Positions 16,473-23,942 of a DNA stretch of 35,170 bases are shown here, one piece after another (positions within the stretch are counted from its first letter, which is position 1; each line of letters starts with the position of its first letter). Under the pieces are notes generated by a model. That model did not search any database. It saw only the letters and a program-made list of their open reading frames with translations, and was not told the DNA's origin. The stretch spans positions 1 through 35,170 of the IMG/VR virus record IMGVR_UViG_3300037502_001007, one strand, 5' to 3'. The position numbers and the translations under genes are program-made. The stretch is from a virus.

Positions 16473-17822
16473 TCAGGTAGCTGTACCTGTCGAGCGATAA
16501 CGCACACCTGCGTTTGGATCGCGCACAGACGTTGCCAAACGCTTCTCACCAAAGAAGGTAATAAAGCCGGGCAATGTCTGGTCATAACGGCGCATGACCA
16601 TGTTCAAGCGATCCACGATAGTGTGGAAGCGGCTCCAATCAGCAAAGTACATTGGGTACAGGCTGTTAGTGCCAGCAGTGCCAGTTGTGGCTTGGCTAGG
16701 AGCGTCCAAATAGCGGTTCATTACAACGTCAAAGCCGAGCATTTGACCGATGATGCCATCGGGGTTCAACGACTCAGTAGAGTTGAAGATCGGACGACCA
16801 TTAGTGTCTTGCAGACCACGGATGGCTTGGGCCAAGATTGGGCTAACCATAAACTTGGCGTTAGTAGTCCAATACTGCTGTGGCAAAGCGTAGATCAAGT
16901 TGATAACGTCTTTGTACTGGATGTTGTTAGCACCCACAGTGTTGGCGTTGGTGGTCAACTGGTCGTAAGTAGCCAGCGAGTGCAGACCGCTTGTAGAACC
17001 AGTACCAGAGCTACCAAAAGCAGGAGCAGAAGTTGTACCGCCAGTGTAAGTTGCGTTAGAACCAGCGTACTGATCCAAACCGCGCAAACCGTTAGTACCA
17101 CCGTAAGGGTTGTTAACGCCTTGAGCAACTTGGTCGTTGTTCTGGATCATGCTGAGTGCCTCGCTCTGCGAGAAGGAGGCGAGCATGTCATCAACAACAA
17201 CAGCTTCCAAACCATCAATGTCGTCCAGCGCGGCTGTACGGATTGGGAACTGGACGTTCAAGTCTTGCAAAACAATTTGCCAGATAGAAGTGTCTTCAGT
17301 TGTAGGAACGCCGTTGTTCTGAATGGCATAGCCCCACTGCTCACCGGGGTTGCCCACGCGAACACGGAACTGATAGGACGAACCATCAGTTGCAACAGTG
17401 CGAGAAACACCGCGCATTGGGTTCATCAGACGCAGAGCCGTAAAGGTTGGATCGTAAGCAGTACGACCACCCTTACCATCACCACCACCTGTCAGAGCCG
17501 AGGCTTCTTTCAAGTACGCATCCATTTGGGCTTCATCTGCAAAGATTTGCAGTTCTTTTTCCAAACGGTTGTTGCCTTTGTAGAAGCTAGACAGTTGCTC
17601 ACGCACATGACGGTTCACATCTTGGCGAACAGTTTTTGCAGGAGTGCGAATGAACTCAGGAATCTGAATGGAGGCAACTTTGGCTTCCAGAGCAGACACC
17701 ATTTCGGTCATTTCAGCTTTGACAGCCTCAACAGCAGCAGGGATTTTGGCTTCAACAGCCGAGATGCCTTCAGCTTGTTTAGCTTCAATGGCATCCAATT
17801 TTTCGAGGATAACTTGGGACAT
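16473..17822 (-). CDS. Major capsid protein, HK97 fold (449 aa)
   Basis: Residues 1-55 form an Ala/Glu-rich coiled-coil-like region (MSQVILEKLDAIEAKQAEGI, then EAVKAEMTEMVSALEAKVAS), the delta-type internal scaffold of HK97-family capsids. The shell part begins near residue 105 (KEASALTGGGDGKGGRTAYD) and ends at GEKRLATSVRDPNAGVRYR. The typical 'P.R' and 'TS..' features of the E-loop region are present as FRVRVGNPGEQWGYAI. The upstream protease gene supports removal of the delta region during maturation. Directly followed by a strong terminator, consistent with very high expression of this gene relative to those downstream. Confidence 0.9.
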   Translation of the reverse strand: MSQVILEKLDAIEAKQAEGISAVEAKIPAAVEAVKAEMTEMVSALEAKVASIQIPEFIRTPAKTVRQDVNRHVREQLSSFYKGNNRLEKELQIFADEAQMDAYLKEASALTGGGDGKGGRTAYDPTFTALRLMNPMRGVSRTVATDGSSYQFRVRVGNPGEQWGYAIQNNGVPTTEDTSIWQIVLQDLNVQFPIRTAALDDIDGLEAVVVDDMLASFSQSEALSMIQNNDQVAQGVNNPYGGTNGLRGLDQYAGSNATYTGGTTSAPAFGSSGTGSTSGLHSLATYDQLTTNANTVGANNIQYKDVINLIYALPQQYWTTNAKFMVSPILAQAIRGLQDTNGRPIFNSTESLNPDGIIGQMLGFDVVMNRYLDAPSQATTGTAGTNSLYPMYFADWSRFHTIVDRLNMVMRRYDQTLPGFITFFGEKRLATSVRDPNAGVRYRSTGTAT

Positions 17823-17825
17823 GAT

Positions 17826-18626
17826 TTAACCTTTAAGACGTTGGTCAAGGAGTTTAAGAAGTTCACGCTGCTCAAGAGCCGCAAGAATTTCTGCTTCGGT
17901 TGCCTCCGCATCAGAATCACTCTGAATTGGCGCATTTTCAATAGGCTCTTTTACAGCATCACGCTGCTCAATTACCGTCTTGAACACAGATGCGGCGGCA
18001 ACCGACATCTGCTTGGACAGACCTGCATCCCGCAAGGCTTCTTCCAATACTTTCAAATCAGCAGAGCCATCAGGTCGGAAATATTCCAACTTTTTGATTT
18101 CTGCTTTCATGTTATTTGGGTACATCACAACGCTAGTTTCGCGCAAACCACCTTTAATGATTTGGAAATAGCCTGACTCATGTGGATCGTCATAATCCTT
18201 GTCCATAGAATCACCATTTTCATTAACAAACTGGTATTCGTCAGCATAAGCGCCAACAGAAACCCCGCCAAACATATTGGGGGATTCCTTCATGACTTGA
18301 TACAAATCAGAGCCAGTTGTGGTGTTGAGATACAAGCGACCAGTAGCGTTCATGCCCTCGTCATCCATCTCAATGCTTGTCCATTCACCAACAGGGATAG
18401 CGTCAGCATTGTGGTTGACGTACATGGGAAGTGGTCGGCCCATTTCGGCAAACTCTTTGGCCCATTGCATAAAGCCTTCTGGCTTGTAGTAAAACTTACG
18501 ACCATCAGCGCCTTCCCGTGCGCCCCAAGTCGTAATGCGAGCCTCAATCTGTCCAGACGGTTCGCCGTTGTTGGCTTTCTCGTTGAGATTGAGCTTGGCT
18601 TCGCAGATTAGATTCAATGTCTTCAT
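17826..18626 (-). CDS. Prohead maturation protease, U35-like (266 aa)
   Basis: The protein carries GQIEARITTWGAREGADGRK near the start, the conserved His motif PMYVNHNADAIPVGEW (His72), and the Ser motif MFGGVSVGAYADEY (Ser123), the catalytic pair of HK97-type prohead proteases; the segment LRETSVVMYPNN is the usual following 'E.S.v..Pan' block. The last 70 residues form a charged, helical tail. It lies between portal and major capsid, 3 bases before the latter. An AGGGG ribosome-binding site precedes the ATG. Confidence 0.92.
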   Translation of the reverse strand: MKTLNLICEAKLNLNEKANNGEPSGQIEARITTWGAREGADGRKFYYKPEGFMQWAKEFAEMGRPLPMYVNHNADAIPVGEWTSIEMDDEGMNATGRLYLNTTTGSDLYQVMKESPNMFGGVSVGAYADEYQFVNENGDSMDKDYDDPHESGYFQIIKGGLRETSVVMYPNNMKAEIKKLEYFRPDGSADLKVLEEALRDAGLSKQMSVAAASVFKTVIEQRDAVKEPIENAPIQSDSDAEATEAEILAALEQRELLKLLDQRLKG

Positions 18627-18668
18627 TGATTGCCCCTAAAGCAATGGATTGGTTATTGTCCTGTATTT

Positions 18669-18716
18669 TAGGGCGTTGCCCTAGAAGAACAGGCAACTGT
18701 TTAGGTCGTTTGACCT
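18669..18716 (-). promoter_or_regulatory. Three consecutive stem-loops in the protease leader
   Basis: In the 136-base gap between portal and protease three perfect short hairpins follow one another in the transcript: AGGTC/GACCT with loop AAAC (18703-18716), AACAG/CTGTT with loop TTGC (18688-18701) and TAGGGC/GCCCTA with loop AAC (18669-18683). They are separated by only 1 and 4 bases. No T-run follows the third one, so they are not a plain terminator. They may be an mRNA-stabilising or processing structure, or a protein-binding leader. Confidence 0.6.
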
Positions 18717-18737
18717 GTTTGTGTAATGCTACCAGAT

Positions 18738-18766
18738 ATTGTGTATCAGTTTGCATGATATATCAA
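18738..18766 (-). promoter_or_regulatory. Possible sigma70-type promoter for the capsid module
   Basis: On the minus strand TTGATA (18761-18766) and CACAAT (18738-18743) are 17 bases apart, overlapping the end of the portal gene. The -35 box matches the consensus at 5 of 6 bases; the -10 box at 4 of 6. A transcript from here would have a leader of about 100 bases containing three hairpins. By-eye call only. Confidence 0.35.
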
Positions 18767-20160
18767 GTAGTGCCAATATTCATTTTTCTGGTCTGATTAC
18801 CACCACCGCCACCAGTATCTTGACTGCTTGTGCCGGGTACAGGTTCAGCGTCCTTTGTATCCTTGACCAACTCATTGCCATCTTCTACCGATGGCAAATT
18901 CATGTAGTTACGGGCTTCGTTAGGTGTCATGATGCCACCTTTTACGCCAGCAGTGGCAAAGTTCATCTGATCCAAAGGCGCACCCTTCAAGAAATCCTTT
19001 GTATCAAATTCGATACACAAAGAAGGATAGCCCTCAAGCAAATGTTGCGTCAACTTCTGTTGAATGTTGACGATTGTCGGGTACATGGTGGTCTTGTAGA
19101 ACTCATCCAAAGCCGTTTGGCTGTTGTTGAACTTGCCATCATGAATACCAATCATAGAAGGCGGCACACCAAACAAACCGCAGATTCGGCGCATAGTCAT
19201 GAGCTTCAAAGCGGCTGCGTCAGTGTCCTGCAAGGTCAGCATCTCCAGCTTCTCATACTTCATGCCCTGATCCAGCAACATACCCTGACCCGGCTTGCTT
19301 GGGTCACTGGTCTTGCTGCCTGTCATGTTGTTCCACGCCTCTTTCAGACGGGCGGCAATCTCTTTGTATTTGCCATCAGGAATAACCTGATCGGTCACAA
19401 ACATCCCGCTAGGCTTTGCACCATTCTGCATGACAAAGTTGGCGTACAGGTCAATGTCTTGGTCAAGGCCAACCAATTCAGTCGCCAAAATTGCTTTGTT
19501 GAAGCCAGCCGAGCCTTGCCATGCCATTTCCTTGCCGTGCATGACTTGGTAATACTTGAACTCATGGTCTTTGTTAAAACCATAGCTCGGGGTAGACAGT
19601 CGGAATGTCGGATAGCGTGTAGGCGTAATGTTCACCGCAATCAGCGTTGAATCCAGCACATACATCTCAAGCGGAGTCTCGGTGGAACTGTTCTGGTCTT
19701 TCCTCCACCACAAGGTAAAGGCTTCACCAGACAACTCGTACCACATCAGCCACTGATACCAGAACTCATATTTGCTCTGAAAGTTGTTCGGGTTGCCCAA
19801 AAGCCTAGCAACTTGCTTTGCTTTGGCCCTGTCTCGCGCACCAACACCTTCGCCTCTGATGGCATCAACCATTTTGCCATCAGCCATTTCGCAGCAAACT
19901 TTGATTGGCAATTGAGCCAAAGCACGGGCTTTTACACCCACACAGGACATGATTGTGCTGTTTCTGGTCAGCACAGACATATCCACCGGGCGACCAGCAG
20001 TTGTTGTGCTGGCAGTGGTTACATAAAGGATTTGGGTATTGACACCAGCACGTTTATCGCTTCCTTGATAAACTATGTTGTTGCCGAGGGCTGTCTGACC
20101 GAACAATGTATTGCTCTCAGACTGAGTGTTTTTGCGCTTGAAAATGTCAAAAATCGCCAT
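18763..20160 (-). CDS. Portal protein, HK97 family (465 aa)
   Basis: Key segments follow the HK97-portal order: MSVLTRNSTIMSCVGVKARA LAQLPI (split here as MSVLTRNSTIMSCVG and VKARALAQLPI), LLGNPNNFQSKYEFW, LSGEAFTLWWRK, LGVPPSMIGIHD-like segment in the form LFGVPPSMIGIHDGKFNNS, and the C-terminal MTPNEARNYMNLPSVEDGNE. The C-terminal tail is Gly-rich and polar (GTSSQDTGGGGGNQTRK). It forms the 12-mer ring through which DNA is packaged. It is downstream of the terminase genes by 24 bases. No clip-domain abnormality was seen. Confidence 0.93.
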   Translation of the reverse strand: MAIFDIFKRKNTQSESNTLFGQTALGNNIVYQGSDKRAGVNTQILYVTTASTTTAGRPVDMSVLTRNSTIMSCVGVKARALAQLPIKVCCEMADGKMVDAIRGEGVGARDRAKAKQVARLLGNPNNFQSKYEFWYQWLMWYELSGEAFTLWWRKDQNSSTETPLEMYVLDSTLIAVNITPTRYPTFRLSTPSYGFNKDHEFKYYQVMHGKEMAWQGSAGFNKAILATELVGLDQDIDLYANFVMQNGAKPSGMFVTDQVIPDGKYKEIAARLKEAWNNMTGSKTSDPSKPGQGMLLDQGMKYEKLEMLTLQDTDAAALKLMTMRRICGLFGVPPSMIGIHDGKFNNSQTALDEFYKTTMYPTIVNIQQKLTQHLLEGYPSLCIEFDTKDFLKGAPLDQMNFATAGVKGGIMTPNEARNYMNLPSVEDGNELVKDTKDAEPVPGTSSQDTGGGGGNQTRKMNIGTT

Positions 20161-20184
20161 GATTTCCCCTCAATTTCCTACACT

Positions 20185-21864
20185 TTACCACTCAATTGAC
20201 CTAAAGCCAAATGATTCGCTGACAAATACGTTATCCAAATGACAGTGCAAAGCCATAATCATGGCAATAATACCGTCCACTTTAGCTGACGGGTCTGCTT
20301 CGTTCTTTCTGACCTTCACGTTGCCGTTCACATCAGTGTAAACCTCACAGTTTCCTAGCTGCCAACCAACAAACGGGTTGCCATCATGATGAATTGCCTT
20401 CTTCAAAATCAGTTGCTCAGTAGTCTTGGACGGGTTTGACAGCATCGCCATGCCCTGACCAACCTTTTTAACAGGCAAGCCATCAGCGTACAGGTTAGCC
20501 ACCAAAGCAGCGGCGTTGTACGGGTCATAGGCAATTTCTTTGACGTTGTGCTTCTCGCATTCCTGCTTGATGTAGTTCTGAATCTCAGTCAAGTCAGTCA
20601 CGTTGCCGGGTGTGAGCCTCAAAATGCCAGTTGAGTGAGCCTGAGAAAAAATACTCTTGTAGTGGTTCGGGATTAGCTCAATCGATTCCTCTGGCAAGAA
20701 GAATTGAAACTTGGCATAGAAATTTTCCTCACTGTACCTGTGCAAAGTACAGACAGCGTTCAAATCTCGGGTATGCGCCAAGTCAAACGCAACAAATGTC
20801 GATTCTGGTTTGTCAGTCGGGAAAGGCGCAATCGACTCATCCCAATACCTACGGTCAACCCAAGCAGAGTTAGCCGACACATAGATGTTTAGCTGCTTAC
20901 ACAGAAATTCGTTTAGGCTTGCTGGCTTGGCAGACGCTTCTTCAGCCATCTGCTGAATGTGCTGCGTAGTGACAGACACCCCAAGCATCGGGTTCGCTTT
21001 GCCCCATACCGCAGGATCAGCCCAATTATCTCCGGGATCAATGCTATAGAGTAGACCAAACCAGCGGAAACTATCAGGAGCAGCGCCACGCAGGACAGTG
21101 CGAAAGTGTGAAAGGTCTTCAAAGAACTTGGTTTCCTTGGTGAAGCTGGCAGTTGTTAGATACATCCGCAATGGGTTCTTCCGAGCGCCCATACCAGAGT
21201 GCAACACCTCAATTGACTGTCTCTCAGTAATCTGAGCAGCTTCGTCAATCATGGCGCAAGACGGGTTTTTACCGTCACCAGTTTTGCGGTTTTCCCGTGA
21301 TAGCGCACGGTAGGTAGAAGTCGAGTCACCAGCCTTTTTCAGTTCACTACGGTAGGCAATGAACTTAGCCCCCAACTCAGGCTTCATGTTCTCTACGATT
21401 GCCTTGGACGAATCAAAGCAAATGCTCGCCTGATCCCTGTTGGTAGCCAGAGTAAACACTTCAGCACCAGCATCACCAAACTGCAACTCATACAGCGCAA
21501 TGATGGACGCAATGGTTGTCTTGCCAGATTTTCGAGGCACAAACAAAATGACATCAGTGACATAGCGATATGTGTGGTCTTTCCTGTCTCTGAACCCATA
21601 GATAGCCGCCAAGTACATGATTTGGAACGGCTGAAGCTCAATGGATTTCCCGGCATCCGGGCCTTTGACATGGCGGCAAAACTTGACGAATTTGAGGATG
21701 TGTTCAGCCTTGGCAGGGACAAACTCGTAAGGCGCATCCTTACGTTCGACCATATCCAAAAACCGTTGGCAAGCTAGTTTGACATCCTCACACGCCTGAA
21801 TGTCACCCCTAGTTACCGCTACCGCATACTCAAACGCAGGGTTAAGCAGTGGCGAATAACTCAT
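20185..21864 (-). CDS. terL: Terminase large subunit (559 aa)
   Basis: The ATPase domain has Walker A FVPRKSGKTT (residues 109-117) and Walker B SCAMIDEAAQ (residues 202-210, DE at 207-208), and the 'ELQPFQIMYLAAIYG' block before them is the Q-motif-like segment of Terminase_1-type proteins. The C-terminal nuclease has candidate metal-binding Asp residues in FVAFDLAHTRDL (Asp361), EIAYDPYNAA (Asp447) and KVDGIIAMIMAL (Asp530). Length and layout fit the HK97-like terminases that package via cohesive ends; the packaging mode is inferred. The start overlaps the small subunit gene by 23 bases. Confidence 0.94.
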   Translation of the reverse strand: MSYSPLLNPAFEYAVAVTRGDIQACEDVKLACQRFLDMVERKDAPYEFVPAKAEHILKFVKFCRHVKGPDAGKSIELQPFQIMYLAAIYGFRDRKDHTYRYVTDVILFVPRKSGKTTIASIIALYELQFGDAGAEVFTLATNRDQASICFDSSKAIVENMKPELGAKFIAYRSELKKAGDSTSTYRALSRENRKTGDGKNPSCAMIDEAAQITERQSIEVLHSGMGARKNPLRMYLTTASFTKETKFFEDLSHFRTVLRGAAPDSFRWFGLLYSIDPGDNWADPAVWGKANPMLGVSVTTQHIQQMAEEASAKPASLNEFLCKQLNIYVSANSAWVDRRYWDESIAPFPTDKPESTFVAFDLAHTRDLNAVCTLHRYSEENFYAKFQFFLPEESIELIPNHYKSIFSQAHSTGILRLTPGNVTDLTEIQNYIKQECEKHNVKEIAYDPYNAAALVANLYADGLPVKKVGQGMAMLSNPSKTTEQLILKKAIHHDGNPFVGWQLGNCEVYTDVNGNVKVRKNEADPSAKVDGIIAMIMALHCHLDNVFVSESFGFRSIEW

Positions 21865-22213
21865 CTACATCACTCACTTTTGCCTTCAACTTTGGACGAC
21901 CACGGGCCACAAGACCTAGTTCAGCCAGCATCTTGATAGCCTTGTCAGCCATTTCAGTGCGAATCTTGAACCAAGCTGTCACGCCTTCGTTGTTGCCGTA
22001 CACAGTGACATGGCCTCTCTCGCGGATGTTGATTTCAGCAGCCAGCAAGCTGTCCACCGTGATGACCAGTGCGCCAACCAACAGTTCGTCAGAAGCCGTG
22101 AGCGTTCCTGTCGAGGCTTCGACTTCTGCGCGAATGGCAGTCTCAAACGCACCCTTGTCCCAAGTGGACGGGTCGTTTAAGTAGCCGAGAATGTGACGAG
22201 GTTTTTTTGCCAT
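21842..22213 (-). CDS. terS: Terminase small subunit (P27-like, 123 aa)
   Basis: Start chosen at the ATG at 22213 because it follows AAGGAAC at good spacing; an in-frame start at 22255 has no such site. The protein reads MAKKPRHILGYLNDPSTWDK, then LTASDELLVGALVITVDSLL, GVTAWFKIRTEMADKAIKML and LGLVARGRPKLK, followed by an acidic end. The order, helix-rich N-terminus, 'G....n........A...i...l..lGltP..R.k..' resembles P27/phage terminase small subunits, and the position directly before the large subunit gene agrees. Confidence 0.8.
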   Translation of the reverse strand: MAKKPRHILGYLNDPSTWDKGAFETAIRAEVEASTGTLTASDELLVGALVITVDSLLAAEINIRERGHVTVYGNNEGVTAWFKIRTEMADKAIKMLAELGLVARGRPKLKAKVSDVDELFATA

Positions 22214-22473
22214 AGGGTGAGTTCCTTTTGTCTTGTCCACGCAAGCGTAACACATTCAGGGAATTCCCACAAAATACTCCCCCCTCTTGACTTTGTACCC
22301 CTACGGATTCGTCCCCGCGCCTGCTCCTTCGCCAAACCGGGTATTTTTAGTTTCAAAATCGCAGTTTGGTAACCCGCATGTACTACAGTTTGATGCATGA
22401 GATGGCTTGGTGATGCACTATTGCAAACCCAAGCATTACAAAACGCTTATTGATGGCTGATGATGGCCTGACA
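22214..22473. other. Gene-free 260 bases between HNH gene and terminase genes; possible cos region
   Basis: No credible gene is seen here. The stretch contains a 10-bp perfect palindrome GGGAATTCCC (22259-22268), a run of C (from about 22278) and a GC-rich segment near 22310-22325 inside otherwise average sequence. In HNH-plus-terminase phages of the HK97 type the cohesive-end site usually lies beside these genes, so this is the best place to look for it. A weak promoter-like pair (TTGTGG, 17 bases, TACGCT on the minus strand) lies near 22245-22275 but is poor. Confidence 0.35.
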
Positions 22474-22899
22474 TTAGGCAGAAGTAGTTACAGAGTGATA
22501 ATCTGATAATGAATAATCGATTGCACCATTAACTGTGTAATGTCTGTATATGCCCTTTGATTCAAGGCCTGTTTTAAATGAATGATGGGATTCGCACAGG
22601 CTTTGGAATATGTTGGATTTAAAGGCATATTCGCCAATTGCAGACCATGCAAACAGGTGGTCTATATGTTCTGCTTGGGTTATCTGGTTATTTAATAAAC
22701 AGGCTTGGCAGAGTGGCTGTTTAGTGAGTTGGATAACCCTTTGCTTTTGCCATGCAGCCGTTTTGTAATGGGCATTAAATAAGTGCCTGTCTTGTGTGGT
22801 GGTCTTAGGTGGTGAATGCTCCACACAAAAGACGCTGCCTTTGATGGATGGCTGCTTGCATCGGTATTTGCTGCACTGTGCTGGTGGTGATGTGGGCAT
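22474..22899 (-). CDS. HNH endonuclease next to terminase (141 aa)
   Basis: The start at ATG 22899 gives MPTSPPAQCSKYRCKQPSIK; a GTG at 22944 in frame would add 15 residues but lies inside the DnaA-box region. An N-terminal zinc-binding-like set (CSKYRC, then FCVEH) is followed by QPLCQACLLNNQITQAEHIDHLF, holding the CxxC and the HxDH metal motif, and FQSLCESHHSFKTGLESKG, the closing 'N..LC..HH..Kt' motif. HNH proteins beside terminase genes stimulate cos cleavage in HK97-like phages. No clear Shine-Dalgarno is visible; the initiation context is weak. Confidence 0.85.
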   Translation of the reverse strand: MPTSPPAQCSKYRCKQPSIKGSVFCVEHSPPKTTTQDRHLFNAHYKTAAWQKQRVIQLTKQPLCQACLLNNQITQAEHIDHLFAWSAIGEYAFKSNIFQSLCESHHSFKTGLESKGIYRHYTVNGAIDYSLSDYHSVTTSA

Positions 22900-22906
22900 C
22901 TGCAAA

Positions 22907-23037
22907 TTATGCACAGGATATGCACACAAGGCAAAGTTATCCACAAATGTGCAAGATATGGGCCTGACTTATACACAGGTTGTCAGTCTTATATAAGACT
23001 CAAAACTGTGGATTGATAGCACTAGCAGTGTGGATAA
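22907..23037. other. Candidate replication origin with clustered DnaA boxes
   Basis: Four perfect matches to the DnaA-box consensus TTATNCACA occur in 131 bases: TTATGCACA (22907-22915), TTATCCACA (22937-22945), TTATACACA (22969-22977) and, on the minus strand, TTATCCACA (23029-23037). A one-mismatch copy ATATGCACA lies at 22918-22926. By chance one such match is expected per about 32 kb on both strands. The cluster lies in the divergent region between the leftward HNH/terminase genes and the rightward early operon, next to AT-rich sequence. The phage would recruit host DnaA there. Confidence 0.7.
22985..23000. repeat. 16-bp perfect palindrome in the origin region
   Basis: AGTCTTATATAAGACT reads the same on both strands. 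It lies between the third and fourth DnaA boxes. It may be an operator for a dimeric regulator or an origin unwinding or initiator site. Half-sites of the same core (CTTATAT and ATATAAG) recur near 25607-25627 in the gap after the early operon. Confidence 0.7.
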
Positions 23038-23080
23038 CTTTTTTCAAGGGGTAAGTATGGACAAAGCCCAAAACCTCTCA

Positions 23081-23100
23081 AAAGGGCTTCTAAGGGCTTC
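23081..23100 (+). repeat. Tandem AAGGGCTTC copies upstream of the early operon
   Basis: Two copies of AAGGGCTTC, the first followed by TA, lie side by side at 23082-23090 and 23092-23100. They are about 45 bases upstream of the promoter call at 23144 and may bind a regulator or be chance. Confidence 0.35.
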
Positions 23101-23143
23101 TGTGAGCCTGTGCGAAAAAGAGACAGGAAAACATAATTTTTTG

Positions 23144-23172
23144 TTGATAACTTGCCCTATATATAGTGCAAT
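23144..23172 (+). promoter_or_regulatory. Putative promoter of the rightward early operon
   Basis: TTGATA (23144-23149), a 17-base spacer containing a TATATATA stretch, and TGCAAT (23167-23172) precede the first gene at 23206. The -35 box matches 5 of 6 consensus bases and the -10 box 4 of 6. The placement just before a strong AGGAG ribosome-binding site and after the origin supports it. Confidence 0.45.
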
Positions 23173-23205
23173 AGAGACTCCATCTTTTTTATAGGAGCTT
23201 CCACC

Positions 23206-23397
23206 ATGCAACAAGCAGTCATCAAGACAGTGAAACAGGGCGAATACATCAAGCGCAAAGCTGATGCCAAAACTGTCTACATCAAGGGTGCATATGACAG
23301 GTCAACCAAAACTTACGAATGCACAGACACCGAAGACATCAATAAGCAGATTTACATTAAGGCAGACAAGCCTGTGTTTATTGGCTTTACTTACTAA
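23206..23397 (+). CDS. Small early protein, unknown function (63 aa)
   Basis: The protein is basic and beta-like: MQQAVIKTVKQGEYIKRKAD, then TVYIKGAYDRSTKTYECTDT and an end PVFIGFTY. TAGGAG precedes the ATG at 8 bases. It is first in the rightward operon. I recall short proteins of this type ('KQGEYIKRK...VY.KG.YDR') in other phages but know of no assigned role. Confidence 0.75.
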   Translation: MQQAVIKTVKQGEYIKRKADAKTVYIKGAYDRSTKTYECTDTEDINKQIYIKADKPVFIGFTY

Positions 23398-23409
23398 GGA
23401 GCAGACACC

Positions 23410-23634
23410 ATGAAATATCAACCAGCTTTTAACGTGTGGGCCATGCCTGATGCCTTCTACAAGCACATTCAACCGGGCCAATGGGTCTATGCGGGATCGA
23501 AAGACAATAAGGGCATCTTCTTGGGTGTCAGGAAGTCAGGCACTGTGGTGGTTGCTTGGTACATGAACGCCAAGGCACATAAGTCATTTAGAGACTACGT
23601 GAAGACCCTGCACCATTACGCATCAGGCAAGTAA
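23410..23634 (+). CDS. Small early protein, unknown function (74 aa)
   Basis: The protein reads MKYQPAFNVWAMPDAFYKHI, QPGQWVYAGSKDNKGIFLGV and VVVAWYMNAKAHKSFRDYV. The core 'G.W..a......G..lG...sG..vvaW' suggests a small beta-barrel-like domain. Aggag precedes the ATG. Composition resembles the first gene of the operon. No family recognised. Confidence 0.75.
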   Translation: MKYQPAFNVWAMPDAFYKHIQPGQWVYAGSKDNKGIFLGVRKSGTVVVAWYMNAKAHKSFRDYVKTLHHYASGK

Positions 23635-23644
23635 GGGGCAAACC

Positions 23645-23929
23645 ATGAAAGCCTACAAGCACTTAATAAAACACGCCCTTTCTATGAATTGCACTGTTTC
23701 TGTGTGGGATGGTGAGGAGTGGCAAGTTAGAAGGAACAACTGTTACAGCTTCATCATTGATGCCATTGAATCAGTGGAAGAAGCACAGTTAAGAATCCGG
23801 CAAAAAGATGAAATTATTGGATGGGCTTTGGTGTCTGCCTTTGGCCTTGAAGATGATGAGACAGTGGTAGACCACACTTGCACATCATTTATGGATGAGT
23901 GGTCAGAAGTTTATGAATCAACAATCTAA
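23645..23929 (+). CDS. Small acidic early protein (94 aa)
   Basis: The protein starts MKAYKHLIKHALSMNCTVSV, followed by WDGEEWQVRRNNCYSFIIDA and a strongly acidic end (EDDETVVDHTCTSFMDEWSE). The block 'H......s.sVwdGeew.....' with 'I.eaIesveea.l.i....' is recalled from other phage early proteins, without assigned function. A weak GGGGC ribosome-binding site lies before the ATG. Confidence 0.72.
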   Translation: MKAYKHLIKHALSMNCTVSVWDGEEWQVRRNNCYSFIIDAIESVEEAQLRIRQKDEIIGWALVSAFGLEDDETVVDHTCTSFMDEWSEVYESTI

Positions 23930-23942
23930 GGAGAAACACAAA

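Noticed and set aside
16623-18176. A 517-codon open frame on the plus strand, antisense to the capsid and protease genes
   Set aside because: It lies opposite strongly supported genes, has low-complexity Ser/Val-rich content with no domain, and arises from codon bias of the true genes.
18544-18756. A 70-codon minus-strand open frame across the protease leader
   Set aside because: It covers the hairpins and the protease start in another frame and has no motif.
18739-19650. A 303-codon plus-strand open frame opposite the portal gene
   Set aside because: Shadow of the portal gene; no domain and poor start context.
22177-22398. A 73-codon minus-strand open frame upstream of the terminase small subunit
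   Set aside because: It overlaps the start of the small subunit gene in another frame, lacks a good ribosome-binding site and has no motif.
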